Assembly: GCF_001305515.1 (NCBI RefSeq)
Contig: NZ_LJYW01000001.1
Coordinates: 1,596,320 to 1,660,319, forward strand
Direction of reading: 5' to 3'
Origin: Prosthecodimorpha hirschii
GTDB lineage: Bacteria; Pseudomonadota; Alphaproteobacteria; Rhizobiales; Ancalomicrobiaceae
DNA: 64,000 bases
The position numbers and the translations under genes are program-made. This document shows, in pieces, positions 1 to 9,811 of this stretch (positions within the stretch are counted from its first letter, which is position 1; each line of letters opens with the position of its first letter). The notes under the pieces are model-generated. The model was not told where the DNA came from, did not search any database, and saw only the letters and a program-made list of their open reading frames with translations.

Positions 1-91
1 GAGGACCGCCTTCCCCCGTGCGCCGGCCGCCGCCCGGCCCCAATCCGGGCGGATCGACCGCCCGCTTCCCCTTTCTCACCAAGGGTGTTGA

Positions 92-865
92 ATGAGACCG
101 CTCGAACCCGTCTCCCCCTGGCTCCGGATCGTGCTCGGCATCGCCTTCTTCGTCGTCTTCGTCGCCGCCTGGTCCTTCGCGACCTTCGGCGGCTTCGTCT
201 CGAAGACCTTCCTGGCCGATCCCTTGACCATGGTGAATGACGGCTGGACGCTGATCGCCAAGTTCGGCTTCATGACCGATATCGGCATGACCATCTGGCG
301 GGTCGTCGGCGGCTTCGTGCTGGCCGCGCTGGTCGCCGTGCCGCTCGGCATCCTGATGGGCGCCTACAAGCCGGTCGAGGCCTTCTTCGAGCCCTTCGTC
401 TCCTTCGCCCGCTACCTGCCGGCCTCGGCCTTCATCCCGCTCCTGATCCTCTGGGCCGGCATCGGCGAATTGCAGAAGCTGCTGGTCATCTTCATCGGCT
501 CGGTGTTCCAGATCGTCCTGATGGTCGCCGTCGCGGTCGGCTCGACCCGGCGCGACCTGGTCGAGGCCGCCTATACGCTCGGCGCGCGCGATGCCGGCAT
601 CGTCCGGCGCGTCATGATGCCGGCCAACGCGCCCGAGATCGCCGAGATCCTGCGCCTCGTGCTCGGCTGGGCCTGGACCTACGTGATCGTCGCCGAACTG
701 ATCGGCTCGTCCTCGGGCATCGGCCACATGATCGTCGACAGCCAGTCGCTGCTCGCCACCGGCCAGATCATCTTCGGCATCATCGTCATCGGCCTGATCG
801 GGCTGGTGTCCGACTTCCTGTTCAAGGCGGTCAACCGCACCCTGTTCCCGTGGAAATTCGCATGA
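92..865 (+). CDS. ABC transporter permease, nitrate/sulfonate/taurine (SsuC/TauC) type
   Basis: Inner-membrane permease of an ABC importer for a small anion or similar solute, 257 residues, the usual length for the SsuC/TauC/ThiX-like family. About six hydrophobic segments are visible, and the cytoplasmic EAA loop that docks the ATPase starts near residue 158 (EAAYTLGARDAG). The ATG at 92 follows an AAGGG ribosome site by 6 bases. Its stop overlaps the start of the ATPase gene by 4 bases (ATGA), so the two are translationally coupled. The substrate-binding protein is not in the window and probably lies to the left; the first 91 bases contain no gene I can defend. The substrate cannot be told from the permease. 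Family assignment is firm; substrate unknown. Confidence 0.9.
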   Translation: MRPLEPVSPWLRIVLGIAFFVVFVAAWSFATFGGFVSKTFLADPLTMVNDGWTLIAKFGFMTDIGMTIWRVVGGFVLAALVAVPLGILMGAYKPVEAFFEPFVSFARYLPASAFIPLLILWAGIGELQKLLVIFIGSVFQIVLMVAVAVGSTRRDLVEAAYTLGARDAGIVRRVMMPANAPEIAEILRLVLGWAWTYVIVAELIGSSSGIGHMIVDSQSLLATGQIIFGIIVIGLIGLVSDFLFKAVNRTLFPWKFA

Positions 866-1647
866 GCAAGCTCAGCATCGAGGGCGTCGGGCGCGTCTTC
901 CCCGGCGTGCGCGGCGGCAAGCCGGTCACCGCCCTGCAGCCGACCACCCTGGCGGTGGCGCCGAACGACTTCATCACCGTGCTCGGACCGTCCGGTTGCG
1001 GCAAGTCGACCCTGCTCCGGATCGTCGCCGGTCTGGACCATCCGACCTCCGGCCGCGTGCTGCTCGACGGCCGCGCCGTCACCCGGCCGGGACCCGACCG
1101 CGGCATGGTGTTCCAGTCCTACACGCTGTTCCCGTGGCTGACGGTCGCCGAGAACATCGCCTTCGGGCTGGAGGAGAAGCGCGTCGCCAGACCCGAGCAG
1201 GCCCGAATCGTCGCCGAATATGTCGAGAAGGTCGGCCTCCGCGGCTTCGAGCACCACTATCCGAAGCAACTGTCCGGCGGCATGCAGCAGCGCACCGCCA
1301 TCGCCCGCGCGCTCGCCAACGATCCGGAGATCCTGCTCCTCGACGAGCCCTTCGGCGCGCTCGACAACCAGACCCGCGGGCTGATGCAGGAACTGCTGCT
1401 CGGCATCTGGGAGCGCGAGCAGAAGACCGTGATGTTCGTCACCCACGACATCGAGGAGGCGATCTTCCTCGCCTCCCGCGTCATCGTGATGAGCGCCCGC
1501 CCCGGCCGCATCAAGGCCGACATCAAGGTCGACCTGCCGCATCCGCGCCACTACACGGTCAAGACCAGCCCGGAATTCTCCGCCCTCAAGGCCCGCCTGA
1601 CCGAGGAAATCCGCGTCGAAGCCGTGCTGGCCGCCGCCGAGCACTGA
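862..1647 (+). CDS. ABC transporter ATP-binding protein, SsuB/TauB type
   Basis: ATPase partner of the preceding permease, 261 residues. Walker A (GPSGCGKST) lies at residues 42-50, the Q-loop in FQSYTLFPW, the signature LSGGMQQR near 137, Walker B LLLDEP with D161/E162, and the switch His in VTHDIEEA. The start at 862 is preferred over an in-frame GTG at 850 because it gives the 4-base ATGA overlap with the permease and because the family begins close to the first beta strand. Together the pair forms the import motor of a nitrate/sulfonate/taurine-type system. Nothing here fixes the substrate. The gene is followed by a 186-base gap before the fatty-acid operon, so the two are probably separate units. 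Confidence 0.92.
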   Translation: MSKLSIEGVGRVFPGVRGGKPVTALQPTTLAVAPNDFITVLGPSGCGKSTLLRIVAGLDHPTSGRVLLDGRAVTRPGPDRGMVFQSYTLFPWLTVAENIAFGLEEKRVARPEQARIVAEYVEKVGLRGFEHHYPKQLSGGMQQRTAIARALANDPEILLLDEPFGALDNQTRGLMQELLLGIWEREQKTVMFVTHDIEEAIFLASRVIVMSARPGRIKADIKVDLPHPRHYTVKTSPEFSALKARLTEEIRVEAVLAAAEH

Positions 1648-1721
1648 CGCGGGATTCGGCCGGCCTTGCCTTGGGCGGCGCTGACGCCTGGACCCGCGGT
1701 CCGGCGCCGGCCGCAAGCCGC

Positions 1722-1736
1722 CTGACGAAACGTCAG
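1722..1736. promoter_or_regulatory. 15-bp palindrome upstream of the acyl-CoA ligase operon
   Basis: CTGACG-aaa-CGTCAG is a perfect 6-bp inverted repeat with a 3-bp spacer, about 100 bases before the chosen ligase start. Beta-oxidation operons are often controlled by TetR-type acyl-CoA-responsive repressors that bind palindromes of this size. No regulator gene is adjacent, so assignment as an operator is an inference. Confidence 0.3.
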
Positions 1737-1833
1737 CCGGTCAAAGGCCTTGCCCCGGACGGCGGGAACGTTACATGGTCGGAGGAACCGCCCGGCAGAC
1801 GGCGGACCTGGGATCATGGAAGTGGGAGGCGGC

Positions 1834-3564
1834 ATGCAATCCGGCGCGGGACGGGGGTTCGAGGATCTCGGCATCGAACCCGGTCCGGTGCAGGCGGCCC
1901 TTGACGAGGCGGTGGCCCGTTTCGGGCCGCGGCCGGCAGTCGATTTTCTCGGTCGGCGCTGGAGTTTCGCGGAAATCGGCGCGCTGGTCGACCGGGCCAC
2001 GCGCGGCTTCCAGGCGCTCGGCGTGCGCCGCGGCGTGCGCGTCGGCCTGTGCCTGCCCAACACGCCCTATTCGGTCGTCTGCTATTTCGCCGTGCTCAAG
2101 GCCGGCGGCACGGTGGTCAATTTCAACCCGCTCTATGTCGAGCGCGAGCTGAAGCACCAGGTCGTCGATTCGGGCACCACCATCATGGTGACGGTCGACC
2201 TCAACCTGATCTACCCGAAGGTTGCTGCCCTCATCGGCCCGGGAGGGCTGGAGAAGATCGTCGTCTGCCGGCTGGCCGCCGCCCTGCCCTTTCCGCAGCG
2301 CCTGCTGTTCCCGATCGTCAAGCGCAAGGAGATCGCGCATCCGCCGCAGGATGCCGACCACGTCCCGTTCGAGCGGCTGATCGCCTCGCCCGGTGCGGCG
2401 CCGGTGACCATCGATCCGGGCGCGGATGTCGCGGTGCTGCAATATACCGGCGGTACGACGGGCGTCCCGAAAGGCGCCATGTTGACCCACGCCAATCTAT
2501 CCGCGCAGTCCGAGCAGCTGCGCCGCGTCGTGCCGGGCGCCCGGCCGGGCGAGGAGCGGATGCTGATGGCGCTGCCGCTGTTCCATTGCTTCGCGATGGC
2601 GGTCGGCATGCTGCTGGCGGTCCGGATCGGCTGCGAGATGATCCTCCTGCCGCGCTTCGACCTCGCCCAGGTGATCGCCACCATCCGCAAGAAGAAGCCG
2701 ACGCTGTTTCCCGGCGTGCCGACCATCTACACCGCCCTGAACGCCGCCGCCGCCAAGGGCGATGTCGATTTCGGCAGCCTGCGCTACTGCATCTCCGGCG
2801 GCGCGCCGCTGCCCGCCGAGGTGATGCGCGAGTTCGAACACCGGTCCGGTTGCCGGCTGGTCGAAGGCTACGGCCTGACCGAGGCCTCGCCGGTGGTCGC
2901 CGTCAACCCGCTCGATCTGCCCGGCAAGCCCGGCTCGATCGGCCTGCCGCTGGAAGGCACCCGGATCGAGATCCGCGCGCCCGAGGACGGCCGGCCGCTG
3001 CCGGTCGGCGAGAAGGGCGAGATCTGCGTGATCGGCCCCCAGGTCATGGCCGGCTACTGGCAGCGCCCCGAGGAGACCAAGGACGTGTTCCACGGCCGGG
3101 CGCTCCGGACCGGCGACATCGGCTACATGGACGAGGACGGCTACACCTTCATCGTCGACCGCATCAAGGACGTGATCCTGTGTTCCGGGTTCAACGTCTA
3201 TCCGCGCGCCATCGAGGAGGCGCTCTACCAGCATCCGGCGGTCGCCGAGGCGATCGCGATCGGCATTCCGGACGGCTATCGCGGCCAGGCCCCGAAGGCC
3301 TTCGTCAAGCTGAAGGACGGCAGCACGGCGACACCCGCCGAACTGGCCGAATTCCTGACCGACTATCTCTCGCGCATCGAACTGCCGCGCGAGATCGAAA
3401 TCCGGGACAGCCTGCCGAAGACCATGATCGGCAAGCTGTCCAAGAAGGAACTGGTCGCCGAGGAGCAGGCCAAGGCGGATGCCCGCCTGGCGGCCGGCGG
3501 GACCGAGACAACCGGCCAGGACGGCGCAAGGCCCGCGTCCGGCCGCGGGGAGAGCAGGACATGA
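1834..3564 (+). CDS. long-chain fatty-acid (or other carboxylate) CoA ligase, AMP-forming
   Basis: Activates a carboxylic acid with ATP and CoA to the acyl-CoA that enters the beta-oxidation genes downstream. ANL-superfamily motifs are complete: the phosphate loop YTGGTTGVPKG at residues 204-214, YGLTEASP at 346-353, the hinge-region TGDIGYMDEDGY, and the C-terminal catalytic lysine K534 in IGKLSKKE. Length is 576 residues from the chosen ATG, which has GGGAGG 5 bases upstream; an ATG at 1816 and a non-ATG start at 1750 are alternatives without a ribosome site. The last bases overlap the thiolase start (ATGA). It is most like FadD-type ligases (VLQYTGGTTG, an internal loop rich in basic residues near 160-170), but the chain length or aromatic nature of the acid is not readable. 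Confidence 0.9.
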   Translation: MQSGAGRGFEDLGIEPGPVQAALDEAVARFGPRPAVDFLGRRWSFAEIGALVDRATRGFQALGVRRGVRVGLCLPNTPYSVVCYFAVLKAGGTVVNFNPLYVERELKHQVVDSGTTIMVTVDLNLIYPKVAALIGPGGLEKIVVCRLAAALPFPQRLLFPIVKRKEIAHPPQDADHVPFERLIASPGAAPVTIDPGADVAVLQYTGGTTGVPKGAMLTHANLSAQSEQLRRVVPGARPGEERMLMALPLFHCFAMAVGMLLAVRIGCEMILLPRFDLAQVIATIRKKKPTLFPGVPTIYTALNAAAAKGDVDFGSLRYCISGGAPLPAEVMREFEHRSGCRLVEGYGLTEASPVVAVNPLDLPGKPGSIGLPLEGTRIEIRAPEDGRPLPVGEKGEICVIGPQVMAGYWQRPEETKDVFHGRALRTGDIGYMDEDGYTFIVDRIKDVILCSGFNVYPRAIEEALYQHPAVAEAIAIGIPDGYRGQAPKAFVKLKDGSTATPAELAEFLTDYLSRIELPREIEIRDSLPKTMIGKLSKKELVAEEQAKADARLAAGGTETTGQDGARPASGRGESRT

Positions 3565-4697
3565 CGAGAGCAGTGATCGCCGGCTATGTGCGGTCGCCCT
3601 TCACGCCGGCCCGGCGCGGGGCGCTCGCCTCCGTGCGCGCCGACGACCTGATGGCGGCGGTGATCCGCGCGCTGATCGAGCGGAGCGGCATTCCGGCCGA
3701 CGCGGTCGAGGACGTGCTGGTCGGCTGCGCCTTCCCGGAGGCCGAGCAGGGGCTGAACATCGCCCGCATCGTCGCCGTCATGGCCGGCCTGCCGGTCTCG
3801 GTGGCCGGCGCGACCATCAACCGCTTCTGCGGCTCCTCGATGCAGTCGGTGCATTCCGCGGCCGGCGCCATCGCGCTCGGCGCCGGCGAGGCCTTCGTCT
3901 GCGGCGGCGTGGAGAGCATGTCGCGCGTGCCGATCATGGGCTTCAACCCGATGCCCAACCCGGCGCTCGCCCGCGACGTGCCCGGCCTCTACATGAGCAT
4001 GGGCGAGACGGCCGAGAATGTCGCCCGCCGCTGGCAGATCCCGCGCGCCATGCAGGAGACCTTCGCGGTCCTGTCGCACCGCCGCGCCGGCCAGGCCCAG
4101 GCCGCCGGCCGCTTCGAGGACGAGATCGCGGCGATCGACACGCGCGACGGCCCCGTCGCCGAGGATGGCTGCATCCGGCCGGAGACGACGCCGGACTCCC
4201 TCGCCGCCCTGAAGCCGGCCTTCGACCAGAGCGGCTCGGTCACCGCCGGCACGTCCTCGCCGCTGACCGACGGTGCCGCCGCGGTGCTGGTCACCACGGA
4301 GGATTTCGCCCTCCGGCACGGGCTGACCCCACTGGCTGCGATCCGCGCGGTCGCGGTGTCGGGTTGCGCGCCCGAGATCATGGGCATGGGGCCGGTCGAG
4401 GCGACCCGCAAGGCGCTGCAGCGGGCCGGCCTGACGGTCCGCGACATGGATGTGGTCGAACTCAACGAGGCCTTCGCCAGCCAGGCGCTCGCCTGCATTG
4501 CCGATCTCGGCCTCGAACCGCACAAGGTCAATATCGACGGCGGCGCCATCGCGCTCGGCCATCCGCTCGGGGCGACCGGCGCGCGCATCGTCGGCAAGGC
4601 GGCCGCGCTCATGAAGCGCGAGGGCGGCCGCTACGCGCTGGCCACCCAATGCGTCGGCGGCGGCCAGGGCATCGCCACGGTCCTGGAGGCGCTGTGA
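3561..4697 (+). CDS. acetyl-CoA C-acyltransferase (thiolase, FadA type)
   Basis: Last step of the beta-oxidation spiral: thiolysis of 3-ketoacyl-CoA to acetyl-CoA and a shortened acyl-CoA. The 378-residue protein has the acyl-accepting cysteine C90 in NRFCGSS, NEAFA, the active-site histidine H334 in GHPLGATGAR, and the acid/base cysteine C364 in CVGGGQG. All catalytic residues are present, so it should be active. The start is fixed by the ATGA overlap with the ligase stop; the stop overlaps the next start in a TGATG arrangement. Gene order ligase-thiolase-FadJ-like-dehydrogenase gives a complete cycle in one transcript. Confidence 0.93.
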   Translation: MTRAVIAGYVRSPFTPARRGALASVRADDLMAAVIRALIERSGIPADAVEDVLVGCAFPEAEQGLNIARIVAVMAGLPVSVAGATINRFCGSSMQSVHSAAGAIALGAGEAFVCGGVESMSRVPIMGFNPMPNPALARDVPGLYMSMGETAENVARRWQIPRAMQETFAVLSHRRAGQAQAAGRFEDEIAAIDTRDGPVAEDGCIRPETTPDSLAALKPAFDQSGSVTAGTSSPLTDGAAAVLVTTEDFALRHGLTPLAAIRAVAVSGCAPEIMGMGPVEATRKALQRAGLTVRDMDVVELNEAFASQALACIADLGLEPHKVNIDGGAIALGHPLGATGARIVGKAAALMKREGGRYALATQCVGGGQGIATVLEAL

Positions 4698-7021
4698 TGG
4701 TCGAGGACATCCGCCGCGTCGCCGTGATCGGCGCCGGCGTCATGGGCGCGTCGATCGCCGCCCATGTCGCCAATGCCGGCCTGCCGGTGGTGCTGCTCGA
4801 CATCGTCGCCAAGGACGGGGACGACCGCAGCGCCATCGCGCGCGGCGCCATCGAGCGCATGCTGAAGACCGAGCCGGCGCCCTTCATGTCCAAGGCGGCG
4901 GCCCGGCTGGTGACGCCCGGTAATATCGACGACGATCTCGGCCTGATCGCCGATTGCGACCTGATCGTCGAGGCCGTGGTCGAGCGGCTGGACGTGAAGC
5001 AGGCGCTCTACGAGCGGATCGACGCTCTGCGCAAGCCGACCAGCATCGTCTCCTCGAACACCTCGACGATCCCGCTGGGGCGCCTGGTCGAGAGCCAGTC
5101 GGCCGCCTTCCGGCGCGACTTCGTCATCACCCATTTCTTCAACCCGCCGCGCTACATGCGCCTGCTCGAAGTGGTCGGCGGCCCCGACACCCGCGCCGAC
5201 GCGCTCGATGCGGTCACGGCCTTCGCCGATCTGGCGCTCGGCAAGAGCGTGGTGCGCTGCAAGGATCGTCCGGGCTTCATCGCCAATCGGCTCGGCATCT
5301 TCTGGCTGGCCGTCGGGGTCGCCGAGGCGGCCGAACGTGGGCTGGCGGTCGAGGATGCCGACGCGCTGATCGGGCGACCCTTCGGCATCCCGAAGACCGG
5401 CATCTTCGCCCTGATCGATCTGGTCGGCCTCGACCTGATGCCGCATGTCATCGGTTCGATGGCCGGCGCGCTCGCCCCCGACGACCTGTTCCACCGGGTC
5501 AACCGGCCGGTCGCCACCGTCGAAGCGATGATCCGCGCCGGCTATACCGGCCGCAAGGGCAAGGGCGGCTTCTACCGGCTCAACCGCGAGCGCGGCAAGG
5601 TCAAGGAGGCGGTCGATCTCGCCACCGGCGACTACCGGCCCGAACGGCCGGCGCGCGTGCCGGCGATCGAGGAGGCCGGCCGCTCGATGGAGGCGCTGAT
5701 GCGCCATCCCGGCCAGCACGGCCGCTACGCCCGCGCCGTGATGGCCGCGACGCTCGCCTATGCGGCGCTTCTCGTCGGCGACGCCTCCGACGAGGTCGAC
5801 GCGATCGACGAGGCCATGCGCCTCGGCTACAACTGGAAGGAAGGTCCGTTCGAGCTGATCGACCGCATCGGCGTCGACCGTTTCACGGCCCTGATCGTCG
5901 AGGACGGCCTGCCGGTCGCCCCGATCCTGCGCACCGCCGCCGGCCGCAGCTTCTACCGGGTCGAGGGCGGCATCCGCCAGGTGCTCGGGCTCGACGGGAC
6001 ATATCGCGATCTGGTCCGCCCCGCCGGCGTGATCATGCTGGCCGACGTGAAGCGGGCCGGCGAACCGGTCCTGAAGAACGGCTCGGCGGCGCTCTGGGAT
6101 GTCGGCGACGGCGTCGCCTGCCTGGAATTCACCGGCAAGATGAACACCCTCGATCCGGACGTGATGGACCTGATCGTCCGGGCGGTGCCGGTCGTGGCCG
6201 AGCGGTTCCGCGCCCTGGTCATTTACAACGAGGGCAGCAACTTCTCGGTCGGCGCCAATCTCGGCCTTGCCCTGTTCGCGGCCAACATCGCCGCCTGGGG
6301 CGAGATCGAAAAGCTGGTCGCGGCCGGACAGGAGGCCTTCAAGGCGCTGAAATACGCGCCCTTCCCGGTCGTCGGGGCGCCGTCCGGCATGGCGCTCGGC
6401 GGCGGCTGCGAGATCCTGCTGCATTGCCACGCCGTCCAGGCCCATGCCGAGACCTATATGGGCCTCGTCGAGGCCGGCGTCGGCGTGGTGCCGGGCTGGG
6501 GCGGCTGCAAGGAGATGCTGGCGCGCTGGCAGGCGACGCCGAAACATCCGCGCGGGCCGATGCCCGGGCCGATGAAGGTGTTCGAGATCGTCTCCACCGC
6601 GACCGTATCGAAATCCGCAGCCGACGCCGGCGACCTGCTCTATCTCAGGCCGCGCGACGGCATCACCATGAACCGCTACCGCCTGCTCGCCGACGCCAAG
6701 GCGATGGCGCTGCGGCTTGCCGAGGATTTCGCCACGCCGGTGCCGCCGGACTACATCCTGCCCGGCCCGAGCGGTCGCGTCGCCATGGAGATGGCGGTCG
6801 CCCAGTATGCCCGGCTCGGCAAGGCGACGCCGCATGATGCGGTGGTGGCCGGCGGGCTGGCCGAGGTGCTGTCCGGCGGCGACACCGACCTGCTGCAGCC
6901 GCTCGGCGAGGACGACGTTCTGGCCCTGGAGCGCCGCGTCTTCATGCGCCTCCTCAGGACGCCGGGCACGCTGGCGCGCGTCGAACACATGCTGGAGACC
7001 GGCAAGCCGCTCCGGAACTGA
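4697..7021 (+). CDS. bifunctional 3-hydroxyacyl-CoA dehydrogenase / enoyl-CoA hydratase
   Basis: Carries out hydration of enoyl-CoA and NAD-dependent oxidation of the resulting 3-hydroxyacyl-CoA. In the 774-residue protein the dehydrogenase half comes first: Rossmann motif VIGAGVMG at about residues 8-15, catalytic H146 in THFFNPPRY, then C-terminal 3HCDH domains. The crotonase half follows in the last 300 residues, with the oxyanion-hole segment GMALGGGCE near 565. This order (dehydrogenase then hydratase) is the reverse of E. coli FadB/FadJ but is a known arrangement in alphaproteobacteria. The start overlaps the thiolase stop by one base. Sixteen bases separate it from the acyl-CoA dehydrogenase. 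Confidence 0.92.
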   Translation: MVEDIRRVAVIGAGVMGASIAAHVANAGLPVVLLDIVAKDGDDRSAIARGAIERMLKTEPAPFMSKAAARLVTPGNIDDDLGLIADCDLIVEAVVERLDVKQALYERIDALRKPTSIVSSNTSTIPLGRLVESQSAAFRRDFVITHFFNPPRYMRLLEVVGGPDTRADALDAVTAFADLALGKSVVRCKDRPGFIANRLGIFWLAVGVAEAAERGLAVEDADALIGRPFGIPKTGIFALIDLVGLDLMPHVIGSMAGALAPDDLFHRVNRPVATVEAMIRAGYTGRKGKGGFYRLNRERGKVKEAVDLATGDYRPERPARVPAIEEAGRSMEALMRHPGQHGRYARAVMAATLAYAALLVGDASDEVDAIDEAMRLGYNWKEGPFELIDRIGVDRFTALIVEDGLPVAPILRTAAGRSFYRVEGGIRQVLGLDGTYRDLVRPAGVIMLADVKRAGEPVLKNGSAALWDVGDGVACLEFTGKMNTLDPDVMDLIVRAVPVVAERFRALVIYNEGSNFSVGANLGLALFAANIAAWGEIEKLVAAGQEAFKALKYAPFPVVGAPSGMALGGGCEILLHCHAVQAHAETYMGLVEAGVGVVPGWGGCKEMLARWQATPKHPRGPMPGPMKVFEIVSTATVSKSAADAGDLLYLRPRDGITMNRYRLLADAKAMALRLAEDFATPVPPDYILPGPSGRVAMEMAVAQYARLGKATPHDAVVAGGLAEVLSGGDTDLLQPLGEDDVLALERRVFMRLLRTPGTLARVEHMLETGKPLRN

Positions 7022-7036
7022 CGGAAGGGACCCGCG

Positions 7037-8824
<1,788 letters not shown>

Positions 8825-8839
8825 AATGGAGCCCGCCTT

Positions 8840-8880
8840 GTGTTTCGTTCCAGGCGCACGGCGAAAACGAAACGAAACAC
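8840..8880. repeat. 10-bp perfect inverted repeat after the beta-oxidation operon
   Basis: GTGTTTCGTT (8840-8849) pairs with AACGAAACAC (8871-8880) across a 21-base loop. It sits just after the acyl-CoA dehydrogenase stop. It may act as a 3' mRNA hairpin; there is no T tract, so it is not a typical intrinsic terminator. Confidence 0.4.
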
Positions 8881-9009
8881 GATTCGCGTGCCGCGTGGTC
8901 GGCCGGAAATGCCGGTCGGGCATAAGGATCACGTCGCGACGGGGGCACGAGCCAGGCTCCCGCGGTCCAGAGCCGGACCGCCTCGCGACGAAGTCCAGGA
9001 GCCTCGCCG

Positions 9010-9360
9010 ATGTCCGCCGCCCGCTTTGCCGCCATTGCCCTCGTCTCGCTTCTCGCCGGTGCCGCCGTCGGCATGGCCATCACCCGCACGGCGGCCGATC
9101 CGGCATCGGCCGCCCCGGCACCGGCTGCGAGCCCCGCCCCGGCCGCCGAGCCGATGCCGATCGAGGCGCCGACCCGCGGCATCAAGCAGGCCCGCCTCGA
9201 CGACCGTTGCGGCCGCTCGACCTGGCCCTATATCCCGGCCGAGTGCCTGAAGCGCATCGCGGCCCCCAAGGCGCCGTCCGTGACCATCGCCCGCCACGAT
9301 CCCGAGAGCCGGACCACGATCCTGATCAAGACGACGCCGCTGCGCACCGCCAATCGGTGA
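9010..9360 (+). CDS. small secreted or membrane-anchored protein of unknown function
   Basis: A 116-residue protein with an N-terminal hydrophobic signal or anchor (about residues 4-25), an Ala/Pro-rich linker (about 30-50), and a short conserved-looking core with two cysteines in DDRCGRSTWPYIPAEC, followed by a basic tail. The two cysteines could form a periplasmic disulfide. Small proteins with this Cys-Trp-Pro core are familiar as hypotheticals in Hyphomicrobiales, but I know no function. The ATG is preceded by AGGAG (8998-9002). It has no obvious link to the beta-oxidation operon, from which it is separated by 185 bases. Confidence 0.7.
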   Translation: MSAARFAAIALVSLLAGAAVGMAITRTAADPASAAPAPAASPAPAAEPMPIEAPTRGIKQARLDDRCGRSTWPYIPAECLKRIAAPKAPSVTIARHDPESRTTILIKTTPLRTANR

Positions 9361-9465
9361 CGGCACCGGCAGGATCGGGCGACCCGGCCACCTGAGGCTC
9401 TGGACGAGACCGACCTTCGCGGCGGACCGGTTGCAGCGCCGAATACGAAACCATGCACTGCACAA

Positions 9466-9548
9466 GAAAAAAGGCCGCTGACGGCTGTCAGCGGCCCAAG
9501 TCTAGGGAGGAAACGCCCAAGGAGGGCTGCCAGGGCAAGGCCCTGACA
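9466..9548 (-). ncRNA. candidate trans-acting small RNA with CU-rich anti-Shine-Dalgarno segments
   Basis: Read on the minus strand, about 83 nt fold into three consecutive stems. Stem 1 is GUCAGGGC-CUU-GCCCUGGC (9547-9529). Stem 2 is GCCC-UCCUU-GGGC (9527-9515), exposing UCCUU in its loop. A single-stranded UUUCCUCCC (near 9513-9505) follows. Stem 3 is a perfect 10-bp GC-rich terminator hairpin with a U6 tail. Exposed CCUCC segments complementary to ribosome sites are the hallmark of several alphaproteobacterial sRNA families. The well-placed promoter adds support. I cannot assign it to a named family without a covariance-model search. Confidence 0.6.
9467..9496 (-). terminator. intrinsic terminator of the sRNA candidate
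   Basis: GGCCGCTGAC-(4-nt loop)-GTCAGCGGCC at 9473-9496 is a perfect 10-bp stem. On the minus strand it is followed directly by six T residues (9472-9467). The plus strand lacks a T tract, so it terminates leftward transcription only. Confidence 0.8.
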
Positions 9549-9554
9549 AGCGCT

Positions 9555-9582
9555 AATTTAATGGTGCGCCGCAGCAATGCAA
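9555..9582 (-). promoter_or_regulatory. sigma70-type promoter for the sRNA candidate
   Basis: On the minus strand, TTGCAT (9582-9577) and TAAATT (9560-9555) are separated by 16 bases. Initiation about 7 bases after the -10 would start the RNA near 9548, just at the foot of the first hairpin, which is the expected geometry. Confidence 0.5.
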
Positions 9583-9609
9583 GGGGAATCTGACACCTGA
9601 CTCAACTTT

Positions 9610-9650
9610 TTTCGAAAGCCAGAATTTCGTTTCCGGTTCATTTCGAAAGC
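9610..9650. repeat. two copies of TTTCGAAAGC, 31 bp apart, upstream of the sRNA promoter
   Basis: TTTCGAAAGC occurs at 9610-9619 and 9641-9650, roughly 62-102 bases upstream of the predicted sRNA start. Each copy contains the palindrome TTTCGAAA, and the 31-bp period is about three helical turns. This suits a pair of activator sites, but no regulator can be named. Confidence 0.35.
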
Positions 9651-9811
9651 GCCCATAGGCACAGGCCCGCGATCCCGCGAAAGGCCCGTCCCCGGCCGAT
9701 GCCGGACATCCGCCCCGACAGAAGGGTTCGCCCGGCCGTTTCCGGGGCCTGACGGGCCGACCGCGGTCCTCCGGATCGCGGACGGCGGCCGACACGCCGG
9801 CGCTTCGACGA

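Larger units (their letters stand above)
9361..9811. other. 451-base gene-free stretch holding an sRNA candidate
   Basis: No convincing protein gene is present between the small secreted protein and the amidohydrolase. On the minus strand it holds a promoter (9555-9582), a structured RNA candidate (about 9466-9548) and an intrinsic terminator (9467-9496). On the upstream side of that promoter are two copies of TTTCGAAAGC. The remainder (9651-9811) shows nothing I can name. Confidence 0.6.

Noticed and set aside
1-91. 3' end of an upstream gene ending at TGA 89-91
   Set aside because: One frame is open to the window edge, but its codons (Arg/Pro/Ala-rich) give no recognisable C-terminus, so I could not support a gene.
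9473-9496. Plus-strand terminator for the small secreted protein gene
   Set aside because: The T tract is present only on the minus strand; on the plus strand the stem is preceded by A residues and not followed by T.
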